Below are positions 26,478 through 35,308 of a stretch of DNA of 64,000 bases, piece after piece. The stretch covers positions 186,001 to 250,000 of the forward strand of contig NZ_VSRY01000152.1 of NCBI RefSeq assembly GCF_008271805.1, in the 5' to 3' direction. The notes under the pieces are model-generated. The model saw only the letters and a list, made by a program, of their open reading frames with translations, had not been told where the DNA came from and searched no databases. Source of the DNA: Streptomyces sp. TRM49041. GTDB lineage: Bacteria; Actinomycetota; Actinomycetes; Streptomycetales; Streptomycetaceae. Numbering within the stretch: position 1 is the stretch's first letter; every line of letters starts with the position of its first letter. Made by a program: the position numbers and the translations under genes.

Positions 26478-27324
26478 TCCCGGACGCGGAGCTCTGCTCC
26501 GGCACCGGGCTCCCCGCCGTGCTTCCCATGGGGCTTCCCGCTGGGCTTCCGGACAGGCTCATCGGCGGATGCCCCGACGACTCGGCGGACGGGGTCCCCG
26601 AGAGCCGGGCGACCTCCGCCCGCAGCTCGCGGACCTCGTGCGTCAGGGACTCCAGGAGTGCCGTCCTGTGACGCTCCTCGGCGTCGTCCCGTTCGAAACG
26701 GGAGATGAACCACGCGGCGATGTTCGCCGTGACCACACCCAGCAGCGCGATGCCCGACAGCATCAGACCCACCGCCAGCAACCGCCCGAGCCCGGTCGTC
26801 GGCGAATGGTCTCCGTAGCCCACGGTCGTCATCGTCGTGAACGACCACCACACCGCGTCGCCCAGGGTCTTGATGTTCCCGCCGGGCGCGTCCCGCTCCA
26901 CCTGGAGGACGGCCAGTGAGCCGAACATCAGCAGCCCCGCCACTGAGCCCGCCACATACGTCGTCAGCGTCACCTGCGACGCCATCCGGCCCCGCCTGCC
27001 CATCAGCAGCAGCGCCGACACCAGCCGCAGCAGCCGCAGCGGCTGTATCAGCGGAAGCAGCACCGCGAGGAGGTCCAGCCAGTGACCACGCACGAAAACC
27101 CACCGCGACGGAGCGAGGAAGAGCCGCACGAGGTAGTCGACCGCGAACGCCCCCCACACCAGCCACTCCACGGCGATGCACAGCTTGTGCACCCAGGGGG
27201 CCGCGTCCGTGGCGACGATCGAGACGGCGTACGCGACACCGAACACCACCGCCAGCGAGAGCAGCGGCCTCTGTGTGCGCTCTTCCCACCGGACCTGCGC
27301 CGTCGGTTCCTTCATGCCGCGCAT
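26458..27324 (-). CDS. Voltage-gated-type potassium channel family protein
   Basis: A protein of about 288 residues. Hydrophobic helices S1-S4 occur in the first 110 residues, including an S4-like LRLLRLVSALLLMGRRGR. A pore helix and selectivity filter follow (WWSFTTMTTVGYGD), then a final helix and a coiled coil (HRTALLESLTHEVRELRAEV, split). The Ser/Gly/Pro-rich C-terminus is disordered. ATG 27324 (MRGMKEP) and 27315 (MKEP) are both possible starts. Cytoplasmic nucleotide- or TrkA-type regulatory domains are absent. Confidence 0.87.
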   Translation of the reverse strand: MRGMKEPTAQVRWEERTQRPLLSLAVVFGVAYAVSIVATDAAPWVHKLCIAVEWLVWGAFAVDYLVRLFLAPSRWVFVRGHWLDLLAVLLPLIQPLRLLRLVSALLLMGRRGRMASQVTLTTYVAGSVAGLLMFGSLAVLQVERDAPGGNIKTLGDAVWWSFTTMTTVGYGDHSPTTGLGRLLAVGLMLSGIALLGVVTANIAAWFISRFERDDAEERHRTALLESLTHEVRELRAEVARLSGTPSAESSGHPPMSLSGSPAGSPMGSTAGSPVPEQSSASGISSPRS

Positions 27325-27381
27325 ACTAAGGGGCGCCCCGGGGGCCGGGCGCCCGCGCACCCAGACCCCCCACGGCACGTC

Positions 27382-30129
27382 TCAGGCGTCGCCGCCCGCC
27401 GGGCCCGGGTCGGCCGCCGCCACATCCAGCAGCTGGTAGCGGTCTACCGCCTGCTTCAGCACCGAGCGGTCCACCTTGCCCTGCCGCGCCAGCTCCGTGA
27501 GCACCGCCAGCACGATCGACTGCGCGTCGATGTGGAAGTAGCGGCGGGCCGCACCCCGGGTGTCCGCGAAGCCGAAGCCGTCCGCCCCGAGCGAGGTGTA
27601 CGGCCCCGGCACCCAGCGCGAGATCTGGTCCGGAACCGACCGCATCCAGTCGGAGACGGCCACGAAAGGACCCTCCGCGGACGAGAGCTTCCGCGTCACG
27701 TACGGAATACGCGGCTCCTCCTCCGGGTGCAGCAGGTTGTACTTCTCGGCCTCCACCGCGTCGCGGCGCAACTCGTTCCAGGACGTCGCCGACCACACGT
27801 CCGCCCGGACGTTCCACTCCTCGGCCAGGATCCGCTGCGCTTCCACGGCCCAAGGCACGCCCACACCGGACGCCATGATCTGCGCCGGGATCGACCCGGC
27901 CTCACCGGCCCGGAACCGGTGGATGCCCTTGACGATGCCCTCCACGTCGACGTCGGCGGGCTCCGCCGGGTGCTGGATCGGCTCGTTGTAGACGGTCAGG
28001 TAGTAGAAGACGTCCTCGCCGTGCGGATGCTCCTCCGAGGAGCCGTACATCCGCCGCAGCCCGTCCTGGACGATGTGCGCGATCTCGAACCCGAAGGCCG
28101 GGTCGTACGCCACACAGCCCGGGTTCGTCGAGGCGAGCAGCTGGGAGTGGCCGTCCGCGTGCTGCAGACCCTCACCGGTCAGCGTCGTACGGCCGGCGGT
28201 CGCACCGAGGACGAAGCCGCGCGCGAGCTGGTCGGCCATCTGCCAGAACTGGTCGCCGGTCCGCTGGAAACCGAACATCGAGTAGAAGACGTACACCGGG
28301 ATGAGCGGCTCGCCATGCGTGGCGTACGCCGAGCCCGCCGCGATCAGCGACGCCGTGCAGCCGGCCTCCGAGATCCCGTCGTGCAGCATCTGCCCGGTCG
28401 GGGACTCCTTGTAGGCGAGCAGCAGCTCCCGGTCCACGGCCTCGTACTGCTGGCCCAGCGGGTTGTAGATCTTGGCGCTCGGGAAGAACGAGTCCATACC
28501 GAAGGTGCGGTACTCGTCGGGCGCGATCAGCACGAACCGCTTGCCGATCTCCTTGTCCCGCATCAGGTCCTTCAGCAGCCGCACGAACGCCATCGTCGTC
28601 GCGATGGACTGCTGCCCCGACCCCTTCTTCACCGCCGCGTACGTCTGGTCGTCCGGCAGCGTCAGCGGCTTCGACCGCACGACGCGGGTCGGCACATAGC
28701 CGCCCAGCCCCTTGCGGCGGTCGTGCATGTACTGGATCTCCTCCGACTCCCGGCCCGGGTGGTAGTACGGCGGAAGGCCGGACTCCAGCTCGCTGTCGGG
28801 GATCGGCAGGTGCAGCCGGTCGCGGAACCGCTTCAGATCGTCGACCGTGAGCTTCTTCATCTGGTGCGTCGCGTTGCGGCCCTCGAAGTTCGGGCCGAGC
28901 GTCCAGCCCTTGACCGTCTGGGCCAGGATCACCGTCGGCTGGCCCCTGTGGGCCTTGGCCGCGGCGTAGGCCGCATAGATCTTCCGGTGGTCGTGACCGC
29001 CGCGGCCCAGGTGGAGCAGCTGCTGGTCGGTCATGCCCTCGGCCATCGCGCGCAGCCGGTGGTCGTCGCCGAAGAAGTGCTCCCGGATGTACGCACCCGA
29101 CTCGGTGGCGTACGTCTGGAACTGCCCGTCCGGCGTGGTGTTCATCCTGTTGACCAGGATCCCGTCCCGGTCCTGCGCGAGCAGTGGGTCCCAGGACCGG
29201 TCCCAGATCAGCTTGATCACGTTCCAGCCGGCGCCGCGGAAGACCGACTCCAGCTCCTGGATGATCTTGCCATTGCCGCGCACCGGGCCGTCCAGGCGCT
29301 GCAGATTGCAGTTCACGACGAAGGTCAGGTTGTCCAGGCCCTCGCGGGCGGCCAGGGTGAGCTGCCCCAGCGACTCCGGCTCGTCCATCTCGCCGTCGCC
29401 GAGGAACGCCCACACGTGCGACCGCGACGTCTCGGCGATGCCACGCGCCTGCATGTAGCGGTTCATCCGCGCCTGGTAGATCGCGCCCAGCGGGCCGAGG
29501 CCCATGGAGACCGTCGGGAACTCCCAGAAGTCCGGCATCAGCCGGGGGTGCGGATAGGACGACAGACCGTTCGGGTACTTCGACTTCTCCTGGCGGAAGC
29601 CGTCGAGCTGCGTCTCGTTCAGCCGGTCGAGCAGGAAGGCGCGGGCGTAGATGCCGGGCGAGGCGTGGCCCTGGAAGAAGATCTGGTCGCCGCCGTCACC
29701 CTCGTCCTTGCCACGGAAGAAGTGGTTGAAGCCCACGTCGTACAGGGACGCGGAGGAGGCGAACGTGGCGATGTGGCCGCCGACGCCGATACCGGGCCGC
29801 TGCGCACGCGAGACCATGACGGCCGCGTTCCAGCGCGTCGCGTTGAGGATCCTGCGCTCGATCTCCTCGTTGCCGGGGAAGAAGGGCTCGTCCTTGGTCG
29901 CGATGGTGTTGACGTAGTCCGTGCTGCGCATCTCGGGCACGGCCACGCGCTTCTCGCGGGCCCGCTCGATCAGGCGGAGCATCAGGTAGCGAGCGCGTTC
30001 GCGGCCCCGCTCGTCGACGGCGGCGTCGAGGGAGTCGAGCCATTCCTGGGTCTCTTCCGGATCGAAGTCCGGGACCTGGCTGGGAAGGCCGCCAATGATG
30101 ATCGGGTTGCGATCGGATGCGGAAGCCAC
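27382..30129 (-). CDS. aceE: Pyruvate dehydrogenase E1 component, homodimeric type
   Basis: A 915-residue thiamine-diphosphate enzyme that decarboxylates pyruvate and acetylates the lipoyl domain of E2, linking glycolysis to the TCA cycle. The ThDP motif begins FLGDGEMDEPESLG and ends NLTFVVNCNLQRLDGP. Other conserved blocks are GHASPGIYARAFL and RTTLTGEGLQHADGHS. GTG 30129 has GAAGGAA 8 bases upstream. It is transcribed alone and is divergent from the DUF3052 gene. Length matches actinobacterial AceE. Confidence 0.97.
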   Translation of the reverse strand: MASASDRNPIIIGGLPSQVPDFDPEETQEWLDSLDAAVDERGRERARYLMLRLIERAREKRVAVPEMRSTDYVNTIATKDEPFFPGNEEIERRILNATRWNAAVMVSRAQRPGIGVGGHIATFASSASLYDVGFNHFFRGKDEGDGGDQIFFQGHASPGIYARAFLLDRLNETQLDGFRQEKSKYPNGLSSYPHPRLMPDFWEFPTVSMGLGPLGAIYQARMNRYMQARGIAETSRSHVWAFLGDGEMDEPESLGQLTLAAREGLDNLTFVVNCNLQRLDGPVRGNGKIIQELESVFRGAGWNVIKLIWDRSWDPLLAQDRDGILVNRMNTTPDGQFQTYATESGAYIREHFFGDDHRLRAMAEGMTDQQLLHLGRGGHDHRKIYAAYAAAKAHRGQPTVILAQTVKGWTLGPNFEGRNATHQMKKLTVDDLKRFRDRLHLPIPDSELESGLPPYYHPGRESEEIQYMHDRRKGLGGYVPTRVVRSKPLTLPDDQTYAAVKKGSGQQSIATTMAFVRLLKDLMRDKEIGKRFVLIAPDEYRTFGMDSFFPSAKIYNPLGQQYEAVDRELLLAYKESPTGQMLHDGISEAGCTASLIAAGSAYATHGEPLIPVYVFYSMFGFQRTGDQFWQMADQLARGFVLGATAGRTTLTGEGLQHADGHSQLLASTNPGCVAYDPAFGFEIAHIVQDGLRRMYGSSEEHPHGEDVFYYLTVYNEPIQHPAEPADVDVEGIVKGIHRFRAGEAGSIPAQIMASGVGVPWAVEAQRILAEEWNVRADVWSATSWNELRRDAVEAEKYNLLHPEEEPRIPYVTRKLSSAEGPFVAVSDWMRSVPDQISRWVPGPYTSLGADGFGFADTRGAARRYFHIDAQSIVLAVLTELARQGKVDRSVLKQAVDRYQLLDVAAADPGPAGGDA

Positions 30130-30537
30130 GCTGTTCCTTCGCTGTTCGATGTGCCTACGGGGGATGGCCTGCGGGCAGGGGTGTCGGCTCTGTGGTCGTC
30201 GCCACCATCGTGTACCCCGTGAGCGCCCACGTCACCTCTACCGGGGGGTAACCCGCATCGGCCGGCCCGTGGCGAGTGCGGCCAGGCTGCCGGCGCGGTG
30301 CCCGACGGGCACGCAAGGAATACAACGCCCTAAAGTGGGTCAAGAGGTGTGGTGTGTGTCACGACCTCGGGAGGATGGGTACCCGGAGTTGCGGCAAGAC
30401 GGCCCCAAAAGTCACCGTTTCGGCGGTCTAGGTCGCCGGGTACTTGCGCGATCCGTCCAGCACGTGTGGACTACGCCCAATGCCACGCGTACGCGCGCGG
30501 CCCAAGCACTTTCCCATTCATGATCAGGAGGCAAGCC
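30130..30537. other. Intergenic region between aceE and the DUF3052 gene
   Basis: About 408 bases between divergent genes. It must hold both promoters. It includes an unusually AT-rich stretch for this genome near 30,310-30,350 and a GGGGGGTAACCC segment near 30,242. No open frame with a ribosome site is seen. Confidence 0.5.
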
Positions 30538-30975
30538 GTGAGCGCGACCGCGGACCACGCGGAGGAGCGGACCAACCCGGCCGCAAGGCTGGGGTTCGAG
30601 CCCGGACAGGTGGTCCAGGAGATCGGCTACGACGACGATGTCGAGCAGGAGCTCCGTGAGGATATCGAGGCCGTCATCGGCCAGGAACTCGTCGACGAGG
30701 ACTACGACGATGTCGCTGACGTCGTCCTGCTGTGGTTCCGCGACGACGACGGCGACCTCACGGACGCGCTGGTCGACGCCATCGGCCTGATCGAGGAGGG
30801 CGGCCAGATCTGGCTGATGACGCCCAAGACCGGCCGGGACGGCTACATCGAGCCCAGCGACATCAACGAGGCCGCACAGACCGCGGGCCTGTCCCAGACC
30901 CGGAGCATCAACGCGGGCAAGGACTGGGCCGGCAGCCGTCTGGTCACCCCCAAGAGCAAGGCCAAGCAGCGCTGA
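30538..30975 (+). CDS. DUF3052 protein
   Basis: A 145-residue acidic cytoplasmic protein of actinobacterial family DUF3052: RLGFEPGQVVQEIGYDDDVE at the start, then WFRDDDGDLTDALVDAIGLI and PKTGRDGYIEPSDI. A strong CAGGAGG lies 7 bases before GTG 30538. The function is not established. It is followed by a strong terminator, then a peroxiredoxin gene, an arrangement also seen next to aceE in S. coelicolor. Confidence 0.88.
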   Translation: MSATADHAEERTNPAARLGFEPGQVVQEIGYDDDVEQELREDIEAVIGQELVDEDYDDVADVVLLWFRDDDGDLTDALVDAIGLIEEGGQIWLMTPKTGRDGYIEPSDINEAAQTAGLSQTRSINAGKDWAGSRLVTPKSKAKQR

Positions 30976-30995
30976 CCGTCGCTCCCCGCAGCCCT

Positions 30996-31028
30996 GGGGC
31001 CCCCGCCGAGCACATCGGCGGGGGCCCC
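30996..31028 (+). terminator. Terminator after the DUF3052 gene
   Basis: A perfect 14-bp stem, GGGGCCCCCGCCGA paired with its complement, with a 5-base loop, begins 21 bases after the stop. Confidence 0.8.
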
Positions 31029-31081
31029 GTTGCGTAGGGTGGGACCCCACCGCACCGGTCCACCGAAGGGATGCGTTTGTC

Positions 31082-31540
31082 ATGGCGATCGAGGTCGGCA
31101 CGAAGGCCCCGGACTTCGAACTGAAGGACAACCACGGGCGCACCGTGCGACTCGGCGACTACCGCGGCGAGAAGAACGTCGTGGTGCTCTTCTACCCGTT
31201 CGCGTTCACCGGCGTCTGCACCGGCGAGCTGTGCGCGCTCCGGGACCAGCTGCCGCGCTTCGTCAACGACGACACCCAGCTGCTGGCCGTCTCCAACGAC
31301 TCCATCCACACCCTGCGCGTCTTCGCCGAGCAGGAGGGGCTGGAGTACCCGCTGCTCTCGGACTTCTGGCCGCACGGCGAGGTCTCCCGGGCGTACGGCG
31401 TCTTCGACGAGGAGAAGGGCTGCGCGGTCCGCGGCACCTTCATCATCGACAAGGACGGCATCGTGCAGTGGACGGTCGTCAACGGCCTGCCGGACGCTCG
31501 CGACCTGAATGAGTACGTCAAGGCCCTCGACGCCCTCTGA
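31082..31540 (+). CDS. Peroxiredoxin (AhpE-like)
   Basis: A 152-residue thiol peroxidase. The peroxidatic Cys is C46 in YPFAFTGVCTGELC; a second Cys at 51 could resolve the sulfenic acid. The PDFELKDNHGRTVRLGDYRG start and the conserved Arg near ARG/CAVRGTFIIDK are typical. It resembles M. tuberculosis AhpE more than AhpC. ATG 31082 lies 14 bases after GAAGGGA. It reduces hydroperoxides with mycothiol or thioredoxin as likely reductant (family knowledge). Confidence 0.9.
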   Translation: MAIEVGTKAPDFELKDNHGRTVRLGDYRGEKNVVVLFYPFAFTGVCTGELCALRDQLPRFVNDDTQLLAVSNDSIHTLRVFAEQEGLEYPLLSDFWPHGEVSRAYGVFDEEKGCAVRGTFIIDKDGIVQWTVVNGLPDARDLNEYVKALDAL

Positions 31541-31737
31541 TGCCGGTGGGGCGGCGGGCGGCCACCGTGTCGAGTGGAGGCTCGGCGCCCGCGCGGCTGT
31601 ACGCCCGTACAGCCGACACCTGTGATTCGTCGGTTCAAGAGCCTGCTCACGACGGGAACCCGTCACTAGGATCCAGTCGTTGATCCGATGCCAACGCACG
31701 ACGGGGGCGCTGCCCCTGGAAACCAATGGAGGGACTC

Positions 31738-32313
31738 GTGGGAGTCAGCCTCAGCAAGGGCGGCAACGTCTCGCTGACCAAGGCCGCACCCAACCTGACC
31801 GCCGTCACGGTCGGTCTGGGCTGGGACGTCCGCACCACCACCGGTACGGACTTCGACCTGGACGCGAGCGCTCTGCTGCTGAACGACCAGGGCAAGGTCG
31901 CCACCGATGGCAACTTCGTCTTCTTCAACAACCTGAAGAGCGCCGACGGCTCCGTCGAGCACACCGGTGACAACCTCACGGGTGAGGGCGAGGGCGACGA
32001 CGAGCAGATCAAGGTCAACCTCGCGTCGGTCCCGGCCGACGTCGACAAGATCGTCTTCCCCGTCTCCATCTACGACGCCGAGAACCGCCAGCAGTCCTTC
32101 GGCCAGGTCCGCAACGCGTTCATCCGCGTCGTGAACCAGGCCAACAACGACGAGCTGGCGCGGTACGACCTGAGCGAGGACGCCTCGACGGAGACCGCGA
32201 TGGTCTTCGGCGAGCTCTACCGCCACGGCGCGGAGTGGAAGTTCCGCGCCATCGGCCAGGGGTATGCCTCGGGTCTGCGCGGCATCGCGCAGGACTTCGG
32301 CGTGAACGTCTGA
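31738..32313 (+). CDS. terD: TerD-family tellurium-resistance protein
   Basis: A 191-residue cytoplasmic calcium-binding protein of the TerD family, full family length. It starts MGVSLSKGGNVSLTKAAPNL; acidic Ca-binding stretches are FDLDASALLL and NLTGEGEGDDEQI, and the end FRAIGQGYASGLRGIAQDF is diagnostic. GTG 31738 has GGAGGGA just upstream. It is about 85% similar by eye to the next TerD gene, an obvious tandem duplicate. TerD proteins in Streptomyces affect differentiation and membrane stress as well as tellurite resistance. Confidence 0.95.
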   Translation: MGVSLSKGGNVSLTKAAPNLTAVTVGLGWDVRTTTGTDFDLDASALLLNDQGKVATDGNFVFFNNLKSADGSVEHTGDNLTGEGEGDDEQIKVNLASVPADVDKIVFPVSIYDAENRQQSFGQVRNAFIRVVNQANNDELARYDLSEDASTETAMVFGELYRHGAEWKFRAIGQGYASGLRGIAQDFGVNV

Positions 32314-32329
32314 GCCGAGAACGCAGCTT

Positions 32330-32365
32330 CGTCCGGCGCCGCACCCGTCCGTGCGGCGCCGGACG
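32330..32365 (+). terminator. Terminator after the first terD
   Basis: A perfect 15-bp stem (CGTCCGGCGCCGCAC and its complement) with a 6-base loop is followed by TGCCCTTTTCC, giving a rare U-rich tail for this genome. Confidence 0.85.
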
Positions 32366-32534
32366 TGCCCTTTTCCGCACCGCACGGCACACGGGCACCG
32401 CGCGGCACAGGGCGGGGGCGCACAACCACGGCGCACCGGTACCGCGCGGCGGCCCGCAGGGCCGCGGTGACCGCGGCACGGGCGCGTCACACGGACGCAT
32501 GACACGCAGTACGTCACCGGGGAGGATCATCGTC

Positions 32535-33110
32535 ATGGGCGTCACGCTCGCCAAGGGAGGCAACGTCTCCCTCTCCAAGGCCGCACCCAACCTGACGCAG
32601 GTGCTGGTCGGACTCGGCTGGGACGCGCGCTCCACCACAGGAGCGCCCTTCGACCTCGACGCCAGCGCGCTGCTCTGCCAGTCCGGCAGGGTCCTCGGCG
32701 ACGAGTGGTTCATCTTCTACAACCAGCTCTCGAGCCCCGACGGCTCCGTCCAGCACACCGGTGACAACCTCACCGGTGAGGGCGACGGCGACGACGAGTC
32801 GCTGATCGTCGACCTCACCGCGGTCCCGGCCCACTGCGACAAGATTATTTTCCCGGTCTCCATCCATGAGGCCGACAACCGCGGCCAGACCTTCGGCCAG
32901 GTCAGCAACGCCTTCATCCGCGTCGTCAACCAGGCCGACGGTCAGGAGCTCGCCCGCTACGACCTGAGCGAGGACGCCTCCACGGAAACCGCGATGATCT
33001 TCGGCGAGCTGTACCGCTACGGCGGCGAATGGAAATTCCGGGCAGTGGGACAGGGGTACGCGTCCGGGCTTCGAGGGATCGCTCTAGACTTCGGGGTCAA
33101 TGTTTCCTAA
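32535..33110 (+). CDS. terD: TerD-family tellurium-resistance protein, second copy
   Basis: A 191-residue paralogue of the preceding gene, starting MGVTLAKGGNVSLSKAAPNL, with FDLDASALLC and NLTGEGDGDDESL as acidic calcium-binding loops and the same C-terminal GQGYASGLRGIALDF. ATG 32535 has GGAGG 9 bases upstream. The 220-base spacer has its own terminator and low-complexity CGGCAC-rich sequence, so the two copies are probably transcribed separately. Confidence 0.95.
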   Translation: MGVTLAKGGNVSLSKAAPNLTQVLVGLGWDARSTTGAPFDLDASALLCQSGRVLGDEWFIFYNQLSSPDGSVQHTGDNLTGEGDGDDESLIVDLTAVPAHCDKIIFPVSIHEADNRGQTFGQVSNAFIRVVNQADGQELARYDLSEDASTETAMIFGELYRYGGEWKFRAVGQGYASGLRGIALDFGVNVS

Positions 33111-33210
33111 AGCTCGTCACAGGGTTCGTTCAAGGCCCGGCGCGCTCGGCGTGGAGGAACCCCTCCCGCAGGCTTCGCCCGGGGGGACCCCCAACACGAT
33201 TGGGTAGTCA

Positions 33211-34359
33211 GTGGTTCTGAAAACCTTCGGCTGGTCGTTCGCCGTCACGGCGGCCGGCCTCGCCTTCGCCGCCTGGCAGTGGGGGTGGGAGGCGTTCGGG
33301 ATCGTACTGATCCTGTCGATCCTCGAGATCTCCCTGTCCTTCGACAACGCGGTCGTCAACGCCGGAATCCTCAAGAAGATGAATGCCTTCTGGCAGCGGA
33401 TCTTCCTGACGATCGGCATCCTGATCGCGGTGTTCGGCATGCGACTGGTCTTCCCCGTCGTCATTGTGGCGATCAGCGCCCAGGTCGGTCCCGTCGAGGC
33501 CGTCCAACTGGCACTCGACCAGCCGGAGCAGTACGAAGCACTGGTCACCGACGCGCACGCGGCCATCGCCGCCTTCGGTGGAATGTTCCTGCTGATGATC
33601 TTCCTCGACTTCGTCTTCGAGGAGCGCGAGTTCAAGTGGCTGGCGTGGCTGGAGCGCCCGCTGGCGAAGCTCGGCAAGATCGACATGCTGTCGGTCTGCG
33701 TCGCCCTGATCATCCTCCTGCTCACCGCCGTCACCTTCGCGACCCAGGCACACACCAGCACCGGTCATGTGGACAAGGCGGCCACGGTGCTGCTCTCCGG
33801 CGTCGCCGGCCTGATCACCTACCTGGTCGTCGGCGGCCTCTCCGGCTACTTCGAGGACAAGCTGGAGGAAGAGGAGGAGCGCGAGCACGAGGAGGAGGAG
33901 AAGGCCAAGCAGCAGGGCAAGCCGGTCTCCGCGGTCGGCCTGGCCGGCAAGGCCGCCTTCTTCCTCTTCCTGTACCTCGAGGTCCTGGACGCGTCCTTCT
34001 CCTTCGACGGCGTCATCGGCGCGTTCGCCATCACCAACCACATCTTCTGGATGGCGCTCGGCCTCGGCATCGGCGCCATGTACGTCCGGTCGCTCACGGT
34101 CTACCTCGTCCGCCAGGGCACCCTCGACGACTACGTGTACCTGGAGCACGGTGCCCACTACGCGATCGGCGCTCTCGCCGTGATCCTGCTGATCACCATC
34201 CAGCACGAGATCAGCGAGATCATCACCGGCCTCGTCGGTGTCTTCCTCATCGCGGCGTCCTTCCTCTCCTCCGTGCGCCGCAACCGACTCCTCGCGGAGG
34301 CGGAGGGCGGCAACGCGGACGGCCCCGGCGAGAAGCAAGAGATCTCGTCCGGAGTGTGA
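33211..34359 (+). CDS. DUF475 (TerC-like) integral membrane protein
   Basis: A 382-residue membrane protein with about nine helices. Two TerC-type acidic motifs lie inside helices: LEISLSFDNAVVNAG and LDASFSFDGVIGAF, expected to bind a metal ion. A charged cytoplasmic loop rich in Glu (LEEEEEREHEEEEKAK) separates the halves. The family is thought to export or handle metal ions such as manganese, and to work with TerD proteins. GTG 33211 is the likely start although its ribosome site is weak. Confidence 0.9.
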   Translation: MVLKTFGWSFAVTAAGLAFAAWQWGWEAFGIVLILSILEISLSFDNAVVNAGILKKMNAFWQRIFLTIGILIAVFGMRLVFPVVIVAISAQVGPVEAVQLALDQPEQYEALVTDAHAAIAAFGGMFLLMIFLDFVFEEREFKWLAWLERPLAKLGKIDMLSVCVALIILLLTAVTFATQAHTSTGHVDKAATVLLSGVAGLITYLVVGGLSGYFEDKLEEEEEREHEEEEKAKQQGKPVSAVGLAGKAAFFLFLYLEVLDASFSFDGVIGAFAITNHIFWMALGLGIGAMYVRSLTVYLVRQGTLDDYVYLEHGAHYAIGALAVILLITIQHEISEIITGLVGVFLIAASFLSSVRRNRLLAEAEGGNADGPGEKQEISSGV

Positions 34360-34416
34360 CGACCACTGCATGAGACCGGGGTGTGACCACTCCGGCAATG
34401 CGGAACGCTTCTGAGC

Positions 34417-34444
34417 GGGGCGGCCGGGTGCTCCCGGCCGCCCC
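34417..34444 (+). terminator. Terminator between the DUF475 and terA-like genes
   Basis: GGGGCGGCCGGG pairs perfectly with its complement across a 4-base loop, 57 bases after the DUF475 stop and 31 bases before the next start. Confidence 0.7.
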
Positions 34445-34474
34445 GCACGCGTATCAGGACACTGGGGGTGGGGC

Positions 34475-35215
34475 ATGGCCTTCTGGGACAGCCTGTGGCA
34501 GAACAAGGCGGCGCAGTTCGACTCGGGCAGCGCCGCCTCCAACACGATCGATCTCACGCGGCGGCGCCCGACGATCTCGCTCACCAAACAGGGCGCCGCG
34601 ACCGGCAATCTGCGTGTCAACCTCTCCTGGAAGATGCGTACATCCGATATCGAGGGCAGGTCCCGGCAGAGCGGCCGGCTGCTGCGGCACCCTCTCAAGT
34701 TCTTCCAGCCCGAGCCGGTCCAGGCCCACACACAGGGTGTGGCCACGGTCGACCTCGACATCGGCTGCCTGTACGAACTCACCGACGGCAGTAAGGGCGT
34801 CGTACAACCGCTGGGCGGCTACTTCGGCGACCTCAACGACCCGCCGTACGTGAAGCTCAGCGGCGACGACCGGTTCGGCTCACCGTCCGGCGAGACGATC
34901 TTCGTCAACCTCGACCACCGCGACGACATCAAGCGGCTGCTGTTCTTCGTCTACATCTACGACCAGACACCGGCCTTCGACCGCACCCACGCCAAGATGA
35001 CGCTCTACCCGAGCAACGGCCCGCGCATCGAGATCGAACTCGACGAGCGCGCTCCCGAGGCACGCTCCTGTGCCGTGTTCCTGCTGGAGAACGTCAAGGG
35101 CGAACTGCTGGTGCGCCGCGAGGTGAAGTTCGTCTACGGCTTCCAGGGCGAGCTGGACCGGATGTACGGGTGGGGCATGCAGTGGGGGCGGGGCTTCAAG
35201 GCGGGAACGCCCTGA
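34475..35215 (+). CDS. TerA-like tellurium-resistance protein
   Basis: A 246-residue cytoplasmic protein related to TerD: LTRRRPTISLTKQGAATGNL near the start, then LDIGCLYELTDGSKGVVQPLGG (split by a loop), ETIFVNLDHRDDIKRLLFFVYIYD and FVYGFQGELDRMYGWGMQW. It belongs to the longer TerA branch, which lacks the full set of TerD acidic loops. ATG 34475 has TGGGGGTGGGG upstream. It stands between the membrane component and a third TerD-domain gene on the other strand. Confidence 0.85.
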   Translation: MAFWDSLWQNKAAQFDSGSAASNTIDLTRRRPTISLTKQGAATGNLRVNLSWKMRTSDIEGRSRQSGRLLRHPLKFFQPEPVQAHTQGVATVDLDIGCLYELTDGSKGVVQPLGGYFGDLNDPPYVKLSGDDRFGSPSGETIFVNLDHRDDIKRLLFFVYIYDQTPAFDRTHAKMTLYPSNGPRIEIELDERAPEARSCAVFLLENVKGELLVRREVKFVYGFQGELDRMYGWGMQWGRGFKAGTP

Positions 35216-35240
35216 CGACAGACGGGCGCCCACTCCCCTT

Positions 35241-35301
35241 GCGGGGCGCGGCCCCCCCGTGCGGGTCGCGGCCGCCCCCCTGCGGGTCGCGGCCGCCCGC
35301 G
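35241..35301. repeat. Imperfect 20-21-bp tandem repeat, three copies
   Basis: GCGGG(T/G)CGCGGCC(G/C)CCCCC units start at 35241, 35261 and 35282, in the gap between two convergent genes. They are GC-rich and probably form alternative hairpins acting as terminator. Confidence 0.55.
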
Positions 35302-35308
35302 CCGCCGC

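Noticed and set aside
27082..30222. Very long open frame (over 1,000 codons) on the + strand
   Set aside because: It is antisense to aceE, whose ThDP motifs are unmistakable; the frame is open only because of GC-rich codon bias and its protein is full of Arg/His/Val low complexity.
33150..33205. Possible insertion element remnant before the DUF475 gene
   Set aside because: The CCCGGGGGGACCCCC-rich stretch is a common kind of intergenic hairpin in Streptomyces; no terminal repeats or transposase are present.
33208..34782. Long minus-strand open frame over the DUF475 gene
   Set aside because: The + strand protein has clear membrane helices and TerC motifs; the antisense product is Glu/Asp/Leu low complexity.
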